From contig JAJKFL010000042.1 of the NCBI GenBank assembly GCA_021186555.1, positions 17,522,521-17,586,520 on the forward strand: DNA of 64,000 nucleotides, written 5' to 3'. The first letter of the stretch is position 1. Each line of letters opens with the position of its first letter. The notes under the pieces are model-generated. The model worked only from the letters and a program-made list of their open reading frames with translations, ran no database searches and was not told where the DNA came from. The stretch is from Reticulitermes speratus (Eukaryota; Arthropoda; Insecta; Blattodea; Rhinotermitidae). A program made the position numbers and the translations under genes. This document shows positions 48,812 through 59,878 of the stretch, one piece after another.

Positions 48812-48958
48812 CAGGTGTGCACAAATCCTGGGCTGCTAAATTTTGTAACGTGTCGTCAAATACTTCCGGATGCTCAGTGTAGAGATTGCTTCATGACATC
48901 CTTCTGGAGCATAGACTTTTGAGGTGACTCCTAAGTTTTTGGAAAAGTTGTGGACCCG
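48812..48958. mobile_element. hAT-type MITE, family B, reverse copy
   Basis: Reverse orientation relative to 23822 and 35478: starts caggtgtgcacaaatcc and ends aaaagttgtggaccc, with ggctgctaaattttgt inside. Target duplication not recognisable. Confidence 0.7.
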
Positions 48959-49189
48959 TATCCTAAGTGAGTCAGAATCGATTCGACGTTAATGGAAGTA
49001 ATTTGATTATGTGCCAGAGGCTTATTATGGAACAGAGATTTATCTCTGAATGAGAGAAGATAACACATACAGAGTTTCTATGGGAAAACCTCTTGACATG
49101 TAAATGCTTAGAACATTTAAACGGAAAATGAAGGATAATATGAAATTCAACATCTATTGATTCTTGGTTTATTTAATTACATTTTAAGC

Positions 49190-49885
49190 TACAAATTCAT
49201 TCATTCGTCTTGTAGTCTGTCTGACGACAGGTCCATATCCTCTTCCAAAGCGACTTCTCCGCAGAGTGTGATCTAGTGCTTCCTGTTTCAATTTCCAGTA
49301 TCCTCTCTTTTCCTTAAGGTCGTCCAGTAGCTGCTTACGCCTTCTTCCTCGTCTTCCCGTCATTTCTATCCTTCCTTCCAACTTTCCTTCAATCACGTGT
49401 TTTAGAAGGCAGTTTCTACGCAAGATGTGACCAAACCATTTAGTCTTTCTTCTTTTTATTGTATGTAGGATATTCCTCTACTTCTTAATCGTATGCAATA
49501 CTTCTACATTTCTCACTCGATCGATCCAACTGATTTTCTCCGTCTTTCTCCAGCACCACATTTCAAAACTTCCCAGGTATTTCTGATCTACTTTCCGAAG
49601 TGTCCAAGTTTCAGCACCATATAAAGCTGTGCACCAAATGTAGCAATTTACAAGTTTCTTCCTTAAATTTAAGTCCAGTTTGCTGGTGAAAAGATTCTTC
49701 TCGTTGTTGAATGCTGATTTTGCGATGGTAATCCTGGATTTACTTTCACGCGTACGCCTTGCATCATTTGATATCCTGCTACACAAATAGTTGAAATATT
49801 CCACATTCTGCGATTGTTTTTTTATGTATCATAATCGGTATTGGGGATGGTTGCCTTCAGATTCTCATTAGTTAATGGGGTGACT
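49190..49885 (-). mobile_element. 5'-truncated copy of the RTE/CR1-like LINE
   Basis: Minus strand: [50 protein letters not shown], a frameshift near 49480, then RRNCLLKHVIEGKLEGRI. The same family as 30335-33225, with only the C-terminal part of the polyprotein and the 3' end kept. Confidence 0.9.
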
Positions 49886-50471
49886 ATGAATTATGAATCC
49901 GAAAGGATGTGTAAGTAAGCGATAATTTTGTATTGAAAGCATTATATGAGATTTTCTTGAAAAGAGCTTTCCAAATTCAAAGCGGGAGTGCTAACCACTA
50001 AGCCCCGACCTTAAAAAAAGTCGTGCTAAATTGGTTTAAAGTGATTAGACGTCGGATCTGATTAACGGGATTTTGTGTTATCACAAATTTGAGTTGTCAA
50101 ATGTAATGCCTGGTGAGTTCTTGACGGTACAGAAAGTTAATGATTATGATAGGTCCTATGTCAGTCTTTGGTACCAAGACACACATCTTGACTTTAGATA
50201 AACTTTTGGCCTTTGATACCGTAATCGCTTGTCTCATATCATCACGTGCTGCGTCCCGCACAACAGCTGCGTTCATGTTACCGCTTCTTAGTCTAGAATC
50301 GCAGGAAACGTCATAGTTTGTATCAATCTGTGACACGTCAGTTAAGTATGGCGGTGTGTCCACTGCGTGACATGACCACTGCCGAAGTTCGGATTGTGTC
50401 TGTTTGTTTATTCGTACTTCATTACGACGCTGACAACTCACAGTATATAATACTCGCAAATGGAAAGGAAG

Positions 50472-50680
50472 TGTAATGAAACGGCCGTGGCCTAATTTAA
50501 ATTACTACCCCCGGCATTTGCCTTGAGGGGAAAATGATGAAAATTCCGCGGTTAGGATTAGGCAGTGCAAAGGACGAAGTTCGAACCGGAAACCTCTCGA
50601 ATACCGCCTGTACCATCTAGCTTGGTAAGATTGCGTGGAGCTTTACATCCACTCCCCGATACGACGTCATGGCGTGATGC
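50472..50680 (-). mobile_element. tRNA-like SINE, family 3
   Basis: Minus strand: an A-box-like gatggtacaggcggtattcg, B box ggttcgaac, then ccctcaaggcaaatgccggg and ggccacggccg. This motif order is one I associate with widespread insect SINEs; subfamily not assigned. Confidence 0.65.
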
Positions 50681-50729
50681 GTAAACACAGAGATAACTTT
50701 ACGTTTCTCTAGCGTTCGCAATAAAATGA

Positions 50730-50890
50730 GCAAAAGTGCGCCTATTAGTTGCTACGTGTCTGTCTGTCCTCTTTTAACAATTCGAGAACACTAAATGGAT
50801 TTTAAGGAAAGCTTATACTGGGGCGTTTTACTAAAATATGTCGACACATTCCTCTTTCGGTTAGAGTCGGACAGCAAACCAGATATCTCA
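50730..50890 (+). repeat. Interspersed repeat 'X', 5' part
   Basis: Contains cgcctattagttgctacgtg, a tctgtctgtc run and aaatggattttaagg, as in the 47050 copy. Separated from the rest (51950 onward) by a SINE and other sequence. Confidence 0.55.
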
Positions 50891-51059
50891 AATGCAACTC
50901 TCAAGTAACTCGCTAAATATTGATGACAGTGAAGAATATTTCGGAACAGAAACTGTTGGGAATGATGAAACAGGTTTTTATACCAGTTACGTATTTTGCT
51001 TATGTTTTCGAAGTAATGGAGTACAAGTCATTTATACAGTAATGTCACAGTACAGCGGA

Positions 51060-51327
51060 AAGGTAAAGTTCACCCTAGAACAGGCCATGAAGGCCCAGAG
51101 GGGAGTTAGAGGTATAGCTCTACTCTTTCTTTAACCTCGACACTAGGTGGGTGGTCAACGCCACACCCCGGCCGCTTTACCCCGACCCGGTACCCATTGT
51201 ACAGGAGGCTGGGTAGGCCCCAGGGCCGGTCTGGACGGGTACTGAAAATCTTGCCCCCACCAGGAATCGATCTCCGGACCGTCCAGCTTGTAGCGAGTCG
51301 CTATACCGACTGAGCTATCCCGGCCCA
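51060..51327 (-). mobile_element. Full-length tRNA-derived SINE, family 1, with 15-bp target duplication
   Basis: Perfect 15-bp repeats tcacagtacagcgga flank it (51045-51059 and 51328-51342). Minus strand: gccgggatagctcagtcggt (A box), ggtccggagatcgattcctg (B-box region), then a body ending in a non-poly-A tail. This is the best-defined member of the family, 268 bp long. Confidence 0.95.
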
Positions 51328-51342
51328 TCACAGTACAGCGGA

Positions 51343-51949
51343 CGTGCCAGAATTTTCTTACTACACGTGAACTTAAAAATACTTGAAGACGGACGCTTAT
51401 GAACCCGCCGTCACTTAAAGTACGTACATCTTTGGACGGTCAGCCTTTACGCCGTGCTTGGGTAGCTAACGCTGCCAGCTTCCGCTGCGGTCCAGTGAGT
51501 AACCGCCCGCGCTTATCCTAGTGCATTTAAATTTATCATCTTCAGGCAATTTTTTCCCCATACATATAAATATTTTAACTGCGTATATTCAAAACTGCTA
51601 GGGCAAATCCGTGTTGGGCGAGGTGATGCTGTTTATTCCTTCTGTACCCTCCCTTCGGCTGCAAGAGATATCTAGTCCTACCATTGCCTTTGAAGGACGT
51701 ATCTTTCAGTCTCATGAAATTTATGGAATTTTTCCACGGAGTAACTTAATGAAATTGATATAATCAATACAACACTATGTCTCGGGGATAGAATCGATCA
51801 CCTGTGTTCGGGTTTGCAACATTATGTTTCTATATAATACTTATTTACTTTCTTATTTAACACAAACTAGAGTGAAATCACTGAGCACAACATGTTACAT
51901 AACACCTGCAGAAACTATCTGATAGTATAATTCCTTCTGCTTTAGCCGT
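51343..51949. other. No recognised feature
   Basis: Nothing coding or repeated was identified. Confidence 0.4.
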
Positions 51950-52325
51950 ACTTTACATGAAGACGTATGTGTATGTGTGTGTGTATTTATGATAAAATCT
52001 TACTGAATTCTTCGCAGAATGAGAAATGTTTCAGACAAAAGTTGTAGAGAGAATCAAAACACACTCTTTATCGTCAATACATTTTTTTCCCGAAAATCGT
52101 GCCTTTTGTGAGATAATGTGGAAAATTATGATTCAGCCAGACAGGCTACAGATGTCAATATAGTACGACGCAGAAAAGATGCGATTTTAATTCTGGATAG
52201 CTGTGGCAAGCATACACACACACACATTCACATAATATTTAATACTTCTTGATTTTCCACGGCAAAAGTGGTTAGGCGAAAGCGCCTCAATGTTACGTTA
52301 TACGTACATTGCCTATCTTGTAGAT
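51950..52325 (+). repeat. Interspersed repeat 'X', 3' part
   Basis: Matches 47230-47455 and 47715-47815 (gagaaatgtttca, aaaagttgtagag, gcgcctcaatgttacg, atacgtac). It includes a (GT)n and a (CA)n run. Confidence 0.75.
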
Positions 52326-52839
52326 AGACATTATGCGATGGGTTCATCTTTGTGTTACTGCTTGAAGTGTTTAGAGTCTGTTATGTCTTCAGGAGGCAGG
52401 TATTTTGAAGTGTTTAGGTGGCCAAAGAGATAAATTCTTTGATAAATGGGACAGATTTACGGCTCGTCCATTATGGTTTCCTCCAGCTAGTTAAAGGAGG
52501 AAAGTATTTTGTTTAGTCTCGCCTTAAATACCTCCAGAATGGAAGGAGAAGCTTTATAAAGAATGCTAACACTGCAGCCACCTTATCACGACACCGTGGT
52601 GTACAGTGTGACACTGTTACCTAGACTACCGCCTGAAGTCGAGGAGCTATTAATGTTTGTTGGACCGTCTTTGAATAGTTACAGCTCGCTTTATCAGCGC
52701 TGGCTGTTGAATATACGACAGTCGGTCTATATAGCATAGAGTTTTGTAACTAAGAACCTACACTGATCCTGAATATGTGAGAAGAATTTTGTTGCCAAGC
52801 GGTTATCACCCTTTGTGACTGATGAAGCACAGATTGTAA

Positions 52840-52978
52840 GACGATAGCGATGTGGAGACAGTTGTGACACGATGGCTGATAACACAAGGAACGCACTTTA
52901 TCAACGGAGAATGGAAAAGCTCGTTCCACGATACGATAAATGCCTCAGTTGTGGTGGGGACTATGTCGAAAGGTAATG
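52840..52978 (+). pseudogene. Mariner-like transposase C-terminal scrap
   Basis: Reads VETVVTRWLITQGTHF, a frameshift, then RRMEKLVPRYDKCLSCGGDY. This resembles the RY-KC-GGDYVE tail of mariner-family transposases. The catalytic region is not recognisable upstream and no inverted repeats were found. Confidence 0.6.
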
Positions 52979-53314
52979 GGATTGCAGTGCTGATGAATGC
53001 TTTTACTAGAGCTGAAAATTAAGGGCCCAAAATATTGGCTCTGTAAATTTAATTTTTGATTGAAACTCAAGTGTCTGTCTTGTTTGTTTTGTCTTATGCA
53101 AGCAAAGGCTTTAAAGTCTTATAAACCGTAGGCCAAGGAATATTACAAAATAGATACTTGGATGTATTATAATTGTTTAAAAACAACACAGAACATGTAA
53201 TAAACTAAATTAGGGGTAAATAAATTTATTTAAACTGTTATTTATTAAAAAGTTCAACCAAATACACTTATAGTAGTTTGCTTCCAATATCTCTATTTAT
53301 TATTATGGTACCCT

Positions 53315-53347
53315 ACATGTTTCGTCTGTATATGGGTCATTATCAGG
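53315..53347 (-). ncRNA. Hammerhead-like motif
   Basis: Minus strand: cctgataatgac, a loop, then gacgaaacatgt. C-U-G-A at the start and GAAAC at the end are intact, but the stem is weak. Confidence 0.4.
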
Positions 53348-53624
53348 AACAAACATAGTTCAAAGTGACGTATATGACACATATAAAATGCAGCTAGTGA
53401 ACATATAAAAGTGTGCAATTACAATTCAATACATGAAAGGTGTGTTCAGCTTGGACGTACAAAGTTGGTTTTATATCACTGTTTAGAATGAAGGTAAATG
53501 GGATCCATTCTTGTAAACACAGTGACCAAGCTGCGGGTTCCATAAATTGCACGTAATTTCTGAGCCATTTTGGGCTTTTCATGAAGGCGTTGTTAGGTGG
53601 CATCTGCAACTAATACCCAAAAGG

Positions 53625-54063
53625 ACCAACAAATTCACAAGATTATTGGTAAGTATAAGATATATTCTCAACCCCTACATATGTTTCGGCAAATAGTTTG
53701 CCATCTTCAGGGGGTATATATCAGAGAGCTGCAAGTGCTATCTGTAATCAAATATACAATGTATGGTTTCACAATAGATTTTCTTATGCATGACGATTAA
53801 AGACGCATAGATGGACTAGATTAAAAACAATAATACACTGTGCCTCTAATAGTTAAAAATGTTTAATCTAATCCATCTATACATCTTTAATCGTGACATG
53901 TATAAAAACTTTTATTGTGAAACCATATACATTTTATATTTGGATGCAGATAGCACTTGTAGCTCTCTGATATGTACCCCTGAAATGACAATCTATTTGC
54001 CAAACATATGTAGAATTTGAGAATATGTCTTATACTTACCAATAATCTTGTGCATTTGTTGGT
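53625..54063. mobile_element. 439-bp palindrome with paired hammerhead-like motifs
   Basis: Two 200-bp arms (53625-53824 and 53864-54063) align symmetrically around a 39-bp spacer with moderate divergence. Left-arm motif on the minus strand (53714-53677): cctgaagatggc, stem, gccgaaacatatg. This is a good core, C-U-G-A-A-G-A ... G-A-A-A. Right-arm motif (53976-54012) is decayed. No clear target duplication. Confidence 0.8.
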
Positions 54064-55074
54064 TTGATTTAGACTTACACTAAAATGCGCGGTACACAAA
54101 ACAAAATTTACCTAAAGGGACCGTTCAACTCACGGCTTTCATCACGTAGAAGTATATTGCTGCTAGGAATAAGCAGCGTCGCAGTTATGCTCACTGAGTG
54201 ACTGACAGAATTGCTCCAACAGAAAGCGTTAGGTTTACGTAGTAAACAGGAATGCGGGAGAACGACCCTGGGATTAAGTACAAGTAGTGAATCGTTTACA
54301 AGTTTTCTATTCACGTATTGCGTCGGTGTACTGGTGCGTGGAGCGCTGGAAAACTGGTTTTATATTGGAGTGTAGGAGCTCGTGCCATAAATTTATACTT
54401 GTCAGTTACTCTACCACGAAACAACATGAGACAGTGGATGGTAGTGTTTTTTTATTATGCTGTTCTAATTTTCACTACTTCAACAATTCTTTCATGTAAT
54501 TGGAACCTAGTTCTAAAGGAGGGACTTGGCCTCTCATGTGAGTCTGCCGCAGCTGGTTTAGTGGTACGGCTGATATATTGTCAAACTGTACAAAGTGGTA
54601 AGAATTAATAAAGCTTTTAATAACATGAGACAGTGGTCGGCTACTCATGGCATGGGTCCCCTTCACTCCACAAATAATATCCCAACTATCGAATGTATTC
54701 GGATTCTATTCACATTGTGCACCTGGTATAACATCCACATATTCACACGACAGTAGGGGAGAGGGGGGATAGTTGGCACACTTTTCACTTTATAATTTTT
54801 CACATTTTCTCTGTACTTGTTAAGTTGAAAGTAACGGCACGTATGGCTAGCAACACTCTTGGGCTACAATCTGACCTACACAAATTTGACGCTATTCGTA
54901 AGGAATAGGAGGGAGAGGCTTTTGCCCTAACCTCTGCACGTGTGCCAACCTGCCCCACACACGGGGTAAGTTGGCATATGGTAAAATACGTGGAAAATCA
55001 AGATGCCAACTTTTCAAGGTCAAAAAGTAACAGACAGTGATTAATATAATGTTGTATGGAACAAATGTGTCAGA

Positions 55075-55472
55075 GAGGGGCGCACCCAAGGGGGGGGGGC
55101 TACCAGGCTGCAGCCCCCCCAAACACCCCAAAACTGAAATTTAAAAAACACTGATTTTGTACATACGATGATATCAAGGGTTTTACGTGATTTACCCTGC
55201 AGCCAAAATCAGCCACTGAAATCAGCTGATGACTGATACATTAGAATTTTGAATAATAAATTAATAAAATTAAAAAATAATGATAGGACACTGTGATTGA
55301 GTCATGGAACATGTAGTTATATTTGTATGTATATAAATGCAGTTGCTGACAGTGTTATGTTATACTTATGACAAGATTTTCATAACACAATTTTTAAAAT
55401 CAAACACAAATTATATTCAGCCTCAGGGTCAGCCCTCCCCCTCCCCAATGAAAAATTTTGGTTGCGCACCTG
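55075..55472. mobile_element. hAT-type MITE, family A, nested in pogo-like element
   Basis: Perfect 8-bp repeats gtgtcaga flank it (55067-55074 and 55473-55480). It is the reverse of the copy at 15248-15619 with shared internal sequence (gtgattgagtcatggaacat and its complement). Confidence 0.93.
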
Positions 55473-55689
55473 GTGTCAGATACAGGTTGTGCGCAACAAC
55501 GCGGTGTTATTACGGTAATAAAACAGTTGAGAAACAATAGAATTTCGGCCCAAAATTCAATACATTTACTTAAATTGAAAAAGAAAATCAAAAGGAAAGG
55601 TAACTCAGTATGACACTAGCCTACCACCAGCAACACACGTTTTCATTCTAAATAAAGTATCCCAATCCTATGAGACTGGTAATTTAAGC

Positions 55690-56680
55690 AAACACAATTG
55701 GGAGAGCCATAAGTACATTATTCATGTGACCGCAACTTGCATTCTGTGCACTGAATCCACATTTCTCTGGGTGCGCCAAGACAGTAGAGGTAGGAAATAT
55801 CCTCGGAGTCATCTTCGTCTGTGTCGCCTGCATTTTTGGATTTTTTTTCGTATTTTTGCATTCTGCTCTTGTAAATCTCTCTTTAGATACGTGGCACACT
55901 CCTCTTTCTAATATTTTAGGCCCAGTTCTTCGCTCATTTGCTCCGAGCCTTCTGTTGTACTGGGTGTCGAAGCATTTTTGACAAAGGTATCAACCAAAAT
56001 GACAGTTATTCTTTTGTTCTTGTTTACATTCTTGTGCTTTTTGCGTACAATTTAGGAAGGTTTCGAATGTCCTCTGGAGTAGCAAGATGTGTTGCAACTT
56101 TTGAAGCAGACGATGATCGTTTGGGAGAATCATCAAAATCGCAGGAAGTTCACTGTTGCTACTGTAAGCTGCTGTTTCCATAGGAGGGGCAGCTATGTCT
56201 GCAACGTAATCTTCCATAAATTCCTCATTTTGAAAGATATCGCCGCTGAACAGGTAAATTCCAGAAAACTGGAAACATGCTTTGGTATTTGCAGTAAAAA
56301 GAAGTCAGGTGCGAAGGTGTGTTGACGGCACAAGGATTTTCATATATTGTCACTGTTGTGCCTGTATGGTTATTTATGCAGACATCATAAGCTCGGTTCA
56401 CATATGTCGTAAGCGATCAGTTGACAGACCTGTCAAGAGGCTGGAGTTACGGCTGCAGTGTGGAGGGAAGTTGAGGACAGTCACGCCATTCTGCTTGCAG
56501 TAGTCTATTGCCCGTATGGCCAAATGCGAATCATAGTTGTCTAGCAACAGAACTACTGATCTCTCTTAGAAGTCTCAGCATGTGCCACGAAATGTTTTAC
56601 ATATCTTACAAAATGCTCCTTCGTCATCTATCCAGAGGGATGGACGGTGTGCTCAATGACAGTGTTGGTGAGGTGCTTTT
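55690..56680 (-). pseudogene. Decayed pogo-type (DDE_1) transposase
   Basis: Minus strand, in order: HFVRYVKHFVAHAETS (about 56610), VLLLDNYDSHLAIRAIDYCK (second catalytic Asp, about 56560-56500), VTVLNFPPHCS and, after a frameshift, LQPLDRSV (third catalytic Asp). Further on are YDVCINNHTGTTVTIYE (about 56385), GDIFQNEEFMEDYV (about 56240-56200) and ATPEDIRNLPKLY (about 56085). The NNH-G-TV and PEDI-LPK patterns are typical of pogo/Tigger transposases. In-frame stops and several frameshifts; the DNA-binding N-terminus is not recognisable. Confidence 0.88.
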
Positions 56681-57479
56681 ACCTCACCCTCCCTTACCCT
56701 TTTGAAGTATCTTGCCTAAATACGGAAAGAAATCTGAAAATCCTTCGCCGCTTTGCTTGTTGACCTTCCACGTTTTCGCAGAGCTCTCAGCTTGTAGCAG
56801 TGCTCCAGGCGTATGTTGCCCCTATATGACCTCTTCTTGCATGTACGCATTATTTAGCTTCTTAAACCGGACAGAAAATATCACACTGGAAAATAATTAA
56901 CCAACAAGTTTCTAATCGAAAGCGGGGCAAGTTGACACAGTGAGCCAACATGCCCCACGTTGAGTGTGCCGACCTACCCCGTCGCCACCTTCTTATGTTT
57001 TGGACTGTATCATCGTCAAACACAATGGAAGTTTATAATTCTCTCTAGCTCCAATGTTAGCCAAAAAGAGGTACTATTCATGGGTGGCACAATGTCACAT
57101 GTAGCTTTAACCAAACTTTAAACACAAAACATTTTATACAGCGATAAAAAATTACTTCCTGCGGTGTACAAAATAAAACACCACACCACGCTTCAGTCAT
57201 AGCTCATAAAGCTCTGATACTTGCTGACCGCTCTCAGGAGAAGTCATTGAACAGTACAAATTGCCAGGTGCTGCTATCCTGCGCCATCTTTGGGAGTTAT
57301 GGCCATTTTGCCAACTTACCCCTGTAGCCAACTAGCCCCCCTCTCCCCTACCATATTTTTTAGCTTCATTTCCTAACTATAAAAGAAGAGAAGTGTGGGC
57401 TTATATGACCACCTTGCTATGTATGTGTGTTTGCGTGCAACTGCGTGCGTGCCTGTGTGTTTCTGCATTAACCATTTCA

Positions 57480-57740
57480 ACCAGCCTTGTCTTTTTTTCT
57501 TTTTTTGCCTATCTGTCCGTACGGAATAAATAGACACCTACCGAACGTAATTCAATTAAATTTGATATTCTGAATTTTTACTAAAACTTTTCCACATTCC
57601 GATTTTTGTTAAAATCGAACAAAAATAATGGACGCTATATAAGAAGACCTCTGCACGGTTGGACCTCTGCGATTGGTGATTATAATAGACGCGATATTCT
57701 CTGTGAGGTACGAACTGAGGTCTAGAAAGAGCTGGACAAT
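57480..57740 (+). repeat. Interspersed repeat 'X', partial
   Basis: Contains gcctatctgtccgtacgg, aattaaatttgatattctga and ttttccacattccg, matching 47095-47180. Begins about 130 bp right of the pogo-like element. Confidence 0.6.
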
Positions 57741-58599
57741 ATCTCGCTATTTTCCAGACGTTGTCTTGCTTATCCCTTCCATGTTACCTAAGTAATCTAA
57801 TTCAACGTACTTTTCAACAAATGCTTTCCAGTCGTCTAATGCAAATGCAACATATACTTGTCCAGCTAATTTACACTGCGTTATAAAAACACCACACATG
57901 TTTCGATCCTTATTAGAATCAATGTCAGTGGACAAATAAATCTTGTGGTTGTATTAGTTGGATTGAAAAATAATTTGTTGACATTCAGCGCACAGGAGAG
58001 AAGTGAATTTTAAGACCAGCTCCTTAGTTTTAAGTAGCCTAGGTTCGAATGGTGAAATGATTAGTGAATAATGTGAAAGAAAGTGGCTGTAGTATAATTT
58101 GAGGTGCAAATCTAGTATTTGCCGTGAGAAACTGATAGAACCACGTAAAACTGAAGTGATGATAGCCAACCTGTGGGTAAGTGGGATGTCTCGATTACTA
58201 AACAGGTCTCGCACATCAACGGCGACGATAACCGGTCGGGGTTCCCCGCCGCGACTCGATAATCGGCTGCCCCCTTATAATTATTGGAGAAGTTACTCAC
58301 AGAGCTGTCAGAATTATGCCTTCTGTCAGAAGAACGGATTTCTGTCTCAAAGAATCCACAACATGTTTTATTATTCTGTAAGTTTGCCCCCCCCCCCCCT
58401 CAGACCCACAGGTTCCGCTCACCGCAGGATCTTTGTTGGTCTTGTCTACGCCACTGATACACGTACAGTACTGTAATCGCAGTAAATACATATGTAAAAA
58501 TTTGTTTACCAATAGTTTTGGGTATATGTAGGCTATTACAGGATTTATGTTAACCGTATGTACAACGGGATAAAGGGTAAAGTCGCTGTGCATTCTATT
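57741..58599. other. No recognised feature
   Basis: Contains a poly-C tract near 58387-58399. Open frames up to 125 codons show no motif. Confidence 0.4.
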
Positions 58600-58847
58600 A
58601 AGACATAAGAGGGAATGGAGCTATGGCTCCACACATTATTAACCTTGGTTTTAGATGGAGGTGAATGGTCTGCTTCATATCCTGACCGCTTTACCCCCAG
58701 GAAAAGAGCCCCCCGGTACCCATTAACTAGGAGACTTCTTGGGCCCTAGGGATGGTCTGGACGGTTTCGAGAAGAGAAAAAACACTTGCACCGCCTACGA
58801 ATCGAACTGCGATCCCCGGTATTGCAGTCGTGGCTCTAAAGCTGGGC
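58600..58847 (-). mobile_element. tRNA-derived SINE, family 1, diverged
   Basis: Family body words in reverse (gaccgctttacccccaggaa, gggtaccc-like, ggtctggacggtttcgagaa) and a decayed head near 58800-58840. The palindromic retroposon at 58860 inserted just beyond its head. Confidence 0.75.
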
Positions 58848-58859
58848 ATGAGGAAGTAA

Positions 58860-59359
58860 TCTGTGGTCTTTTGGGTAATTACACGGCGTCGTGTGGTAAT
58901 TATTTACCGACGTTTCGGGACAACGTGTCGGTCCCATCTTCACGGGTCAAGATTCCAAGGAGGAAAGAAAGCCGATGACAAGGAAACTTGGCAGCATAGC
59001 GGGGTGGGGAACTGTGCGATGTGACAATAGCCAATAGGATGAGAGGGTGGAGGGTTTGGATGCAAGGTCACAATATGCTGTACTGTGGCGGGATGAGAAA
59101 TGGGAGAAATATGTGACCTTGCATCCAAACCCCCCACCCTCTCATCCTATTGGCTATTGTCACATCGCACGGTTCCCCACCCCGCTATGCTGCCAAGTTT
59201 CCTTGTCATCGGCTTTCTTTCCTCCTTAGAATCTTGACCCGTGAAGATGGGACCGACACGTTGTCCCGAAACGTCGGTAAATAATTACCACACGACGCCG
59301 TGTAATTACCCAAAAGACCACAGATTACATCAACATCGCGGCGGAAGCCTGAAATCAAG
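58860..59359. mobile_element. 500-bp palindromic retroposon, 12-bp target duplication, two hammerhead-like motifs
   Basis: Perfect 12-bp repeats atgaggaagtaa flank it (58848-58859 and 59360-59371). Arms 58860-59072 and 59112-59324 (213 bp each) pair without gaps around a 39-bp spacer. A 35-bp tail occurs at the right end only and matches the tail at 47673-47701. Each arm has gtgaagatgg, stem gggac/gtccc and cgaaacgtcgg (minus strand 58949-58909, plus strand 59236-59277). The outer 93 bp of each arm match the element at 47468. Confidence 0.93.
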
Positions 59360-59840
59360 ATGAGGAAGTAAATTTGTTCGCGCTGCAAGTTTGGTTTCTT
59401 GTGTGTCTCAACACCCTCAAAGCACCAAACACACGTCAGCATACCACACAGGGTAATCACTAATGATGCTATTTTAATATTGATGCAAAATATTTAAGAC
59501 TCTGTCAATAACATGAGCTCATTTTGTTTATGTTTATATAAAGACGCTGTCACTAACTCGGGCTATACAGGGCCGAGTGATTGTGTGACAGTTGTATGAC
59601 AGTGAATACTGAATTTAATGATGTATTGCATTCACGTGACAAGCCACACTTTTAGCTAAACATCTTCACTTCTTGACGCGTCTAAGAGATATATACTTTG
59701 ATACCTTAGGGGAAATACATGATTAATGGAAAATATTGTATATGGTTAATACGAGTATTATTCATTCCGTACATTTTATCTCTATATTTATAGTCCGACA
59801 AATGTACAATTTAATCACATTAATTGTGTAACACTGTCCT

Positions 59841-59878
59841 ACATGTTTCAAACCCTTAATTCGGGTTCATCCTTAGGG
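59841..59878 (-). ncRNA. Hammerhead-like motif
   Basis: Minus strand: ccctaaggatg, stem aaccc-gaatta-agggtt, then tgaaacatgtaggac. The stem and GAAAC are good; the first core box is decayed (CUAAGGA). It may be the end of another Penelope-type terminal region extending to about 60060. Confidence 0.45.

Larger units (their letters stand above)
54756..57348 (-). mobile_element. pogo-like DNA transposon with intact inverted repeats
   Basis: The ends ggggagaggggggatagttg and, inverted, ggggagaggggggctagttg are each flanked by TA (54754-54755 and 57349-57350), the target of Tc1/mariner/pogo elements. Subterminal ttggca / tgccccac / acccc words repeat inside both ends, likely transposase-binding sites. 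It contains a decayed transposase on the minus strand and a nested hAT MITE. Without the MITE it would be about 2.2 kb. Confidence 0.9.

Noticed and set aside
49960-50015. A further SINE head (gtgctaaccactaagccccg)
   Set aside because: It looks like a reversed A-box region, but no B box or body could be tied to it.
58739-59460. Several open frames that look duplicated on both strands
   Set aside because: They are the two arms of the palindrome and the adjoining SINE read in both directions.
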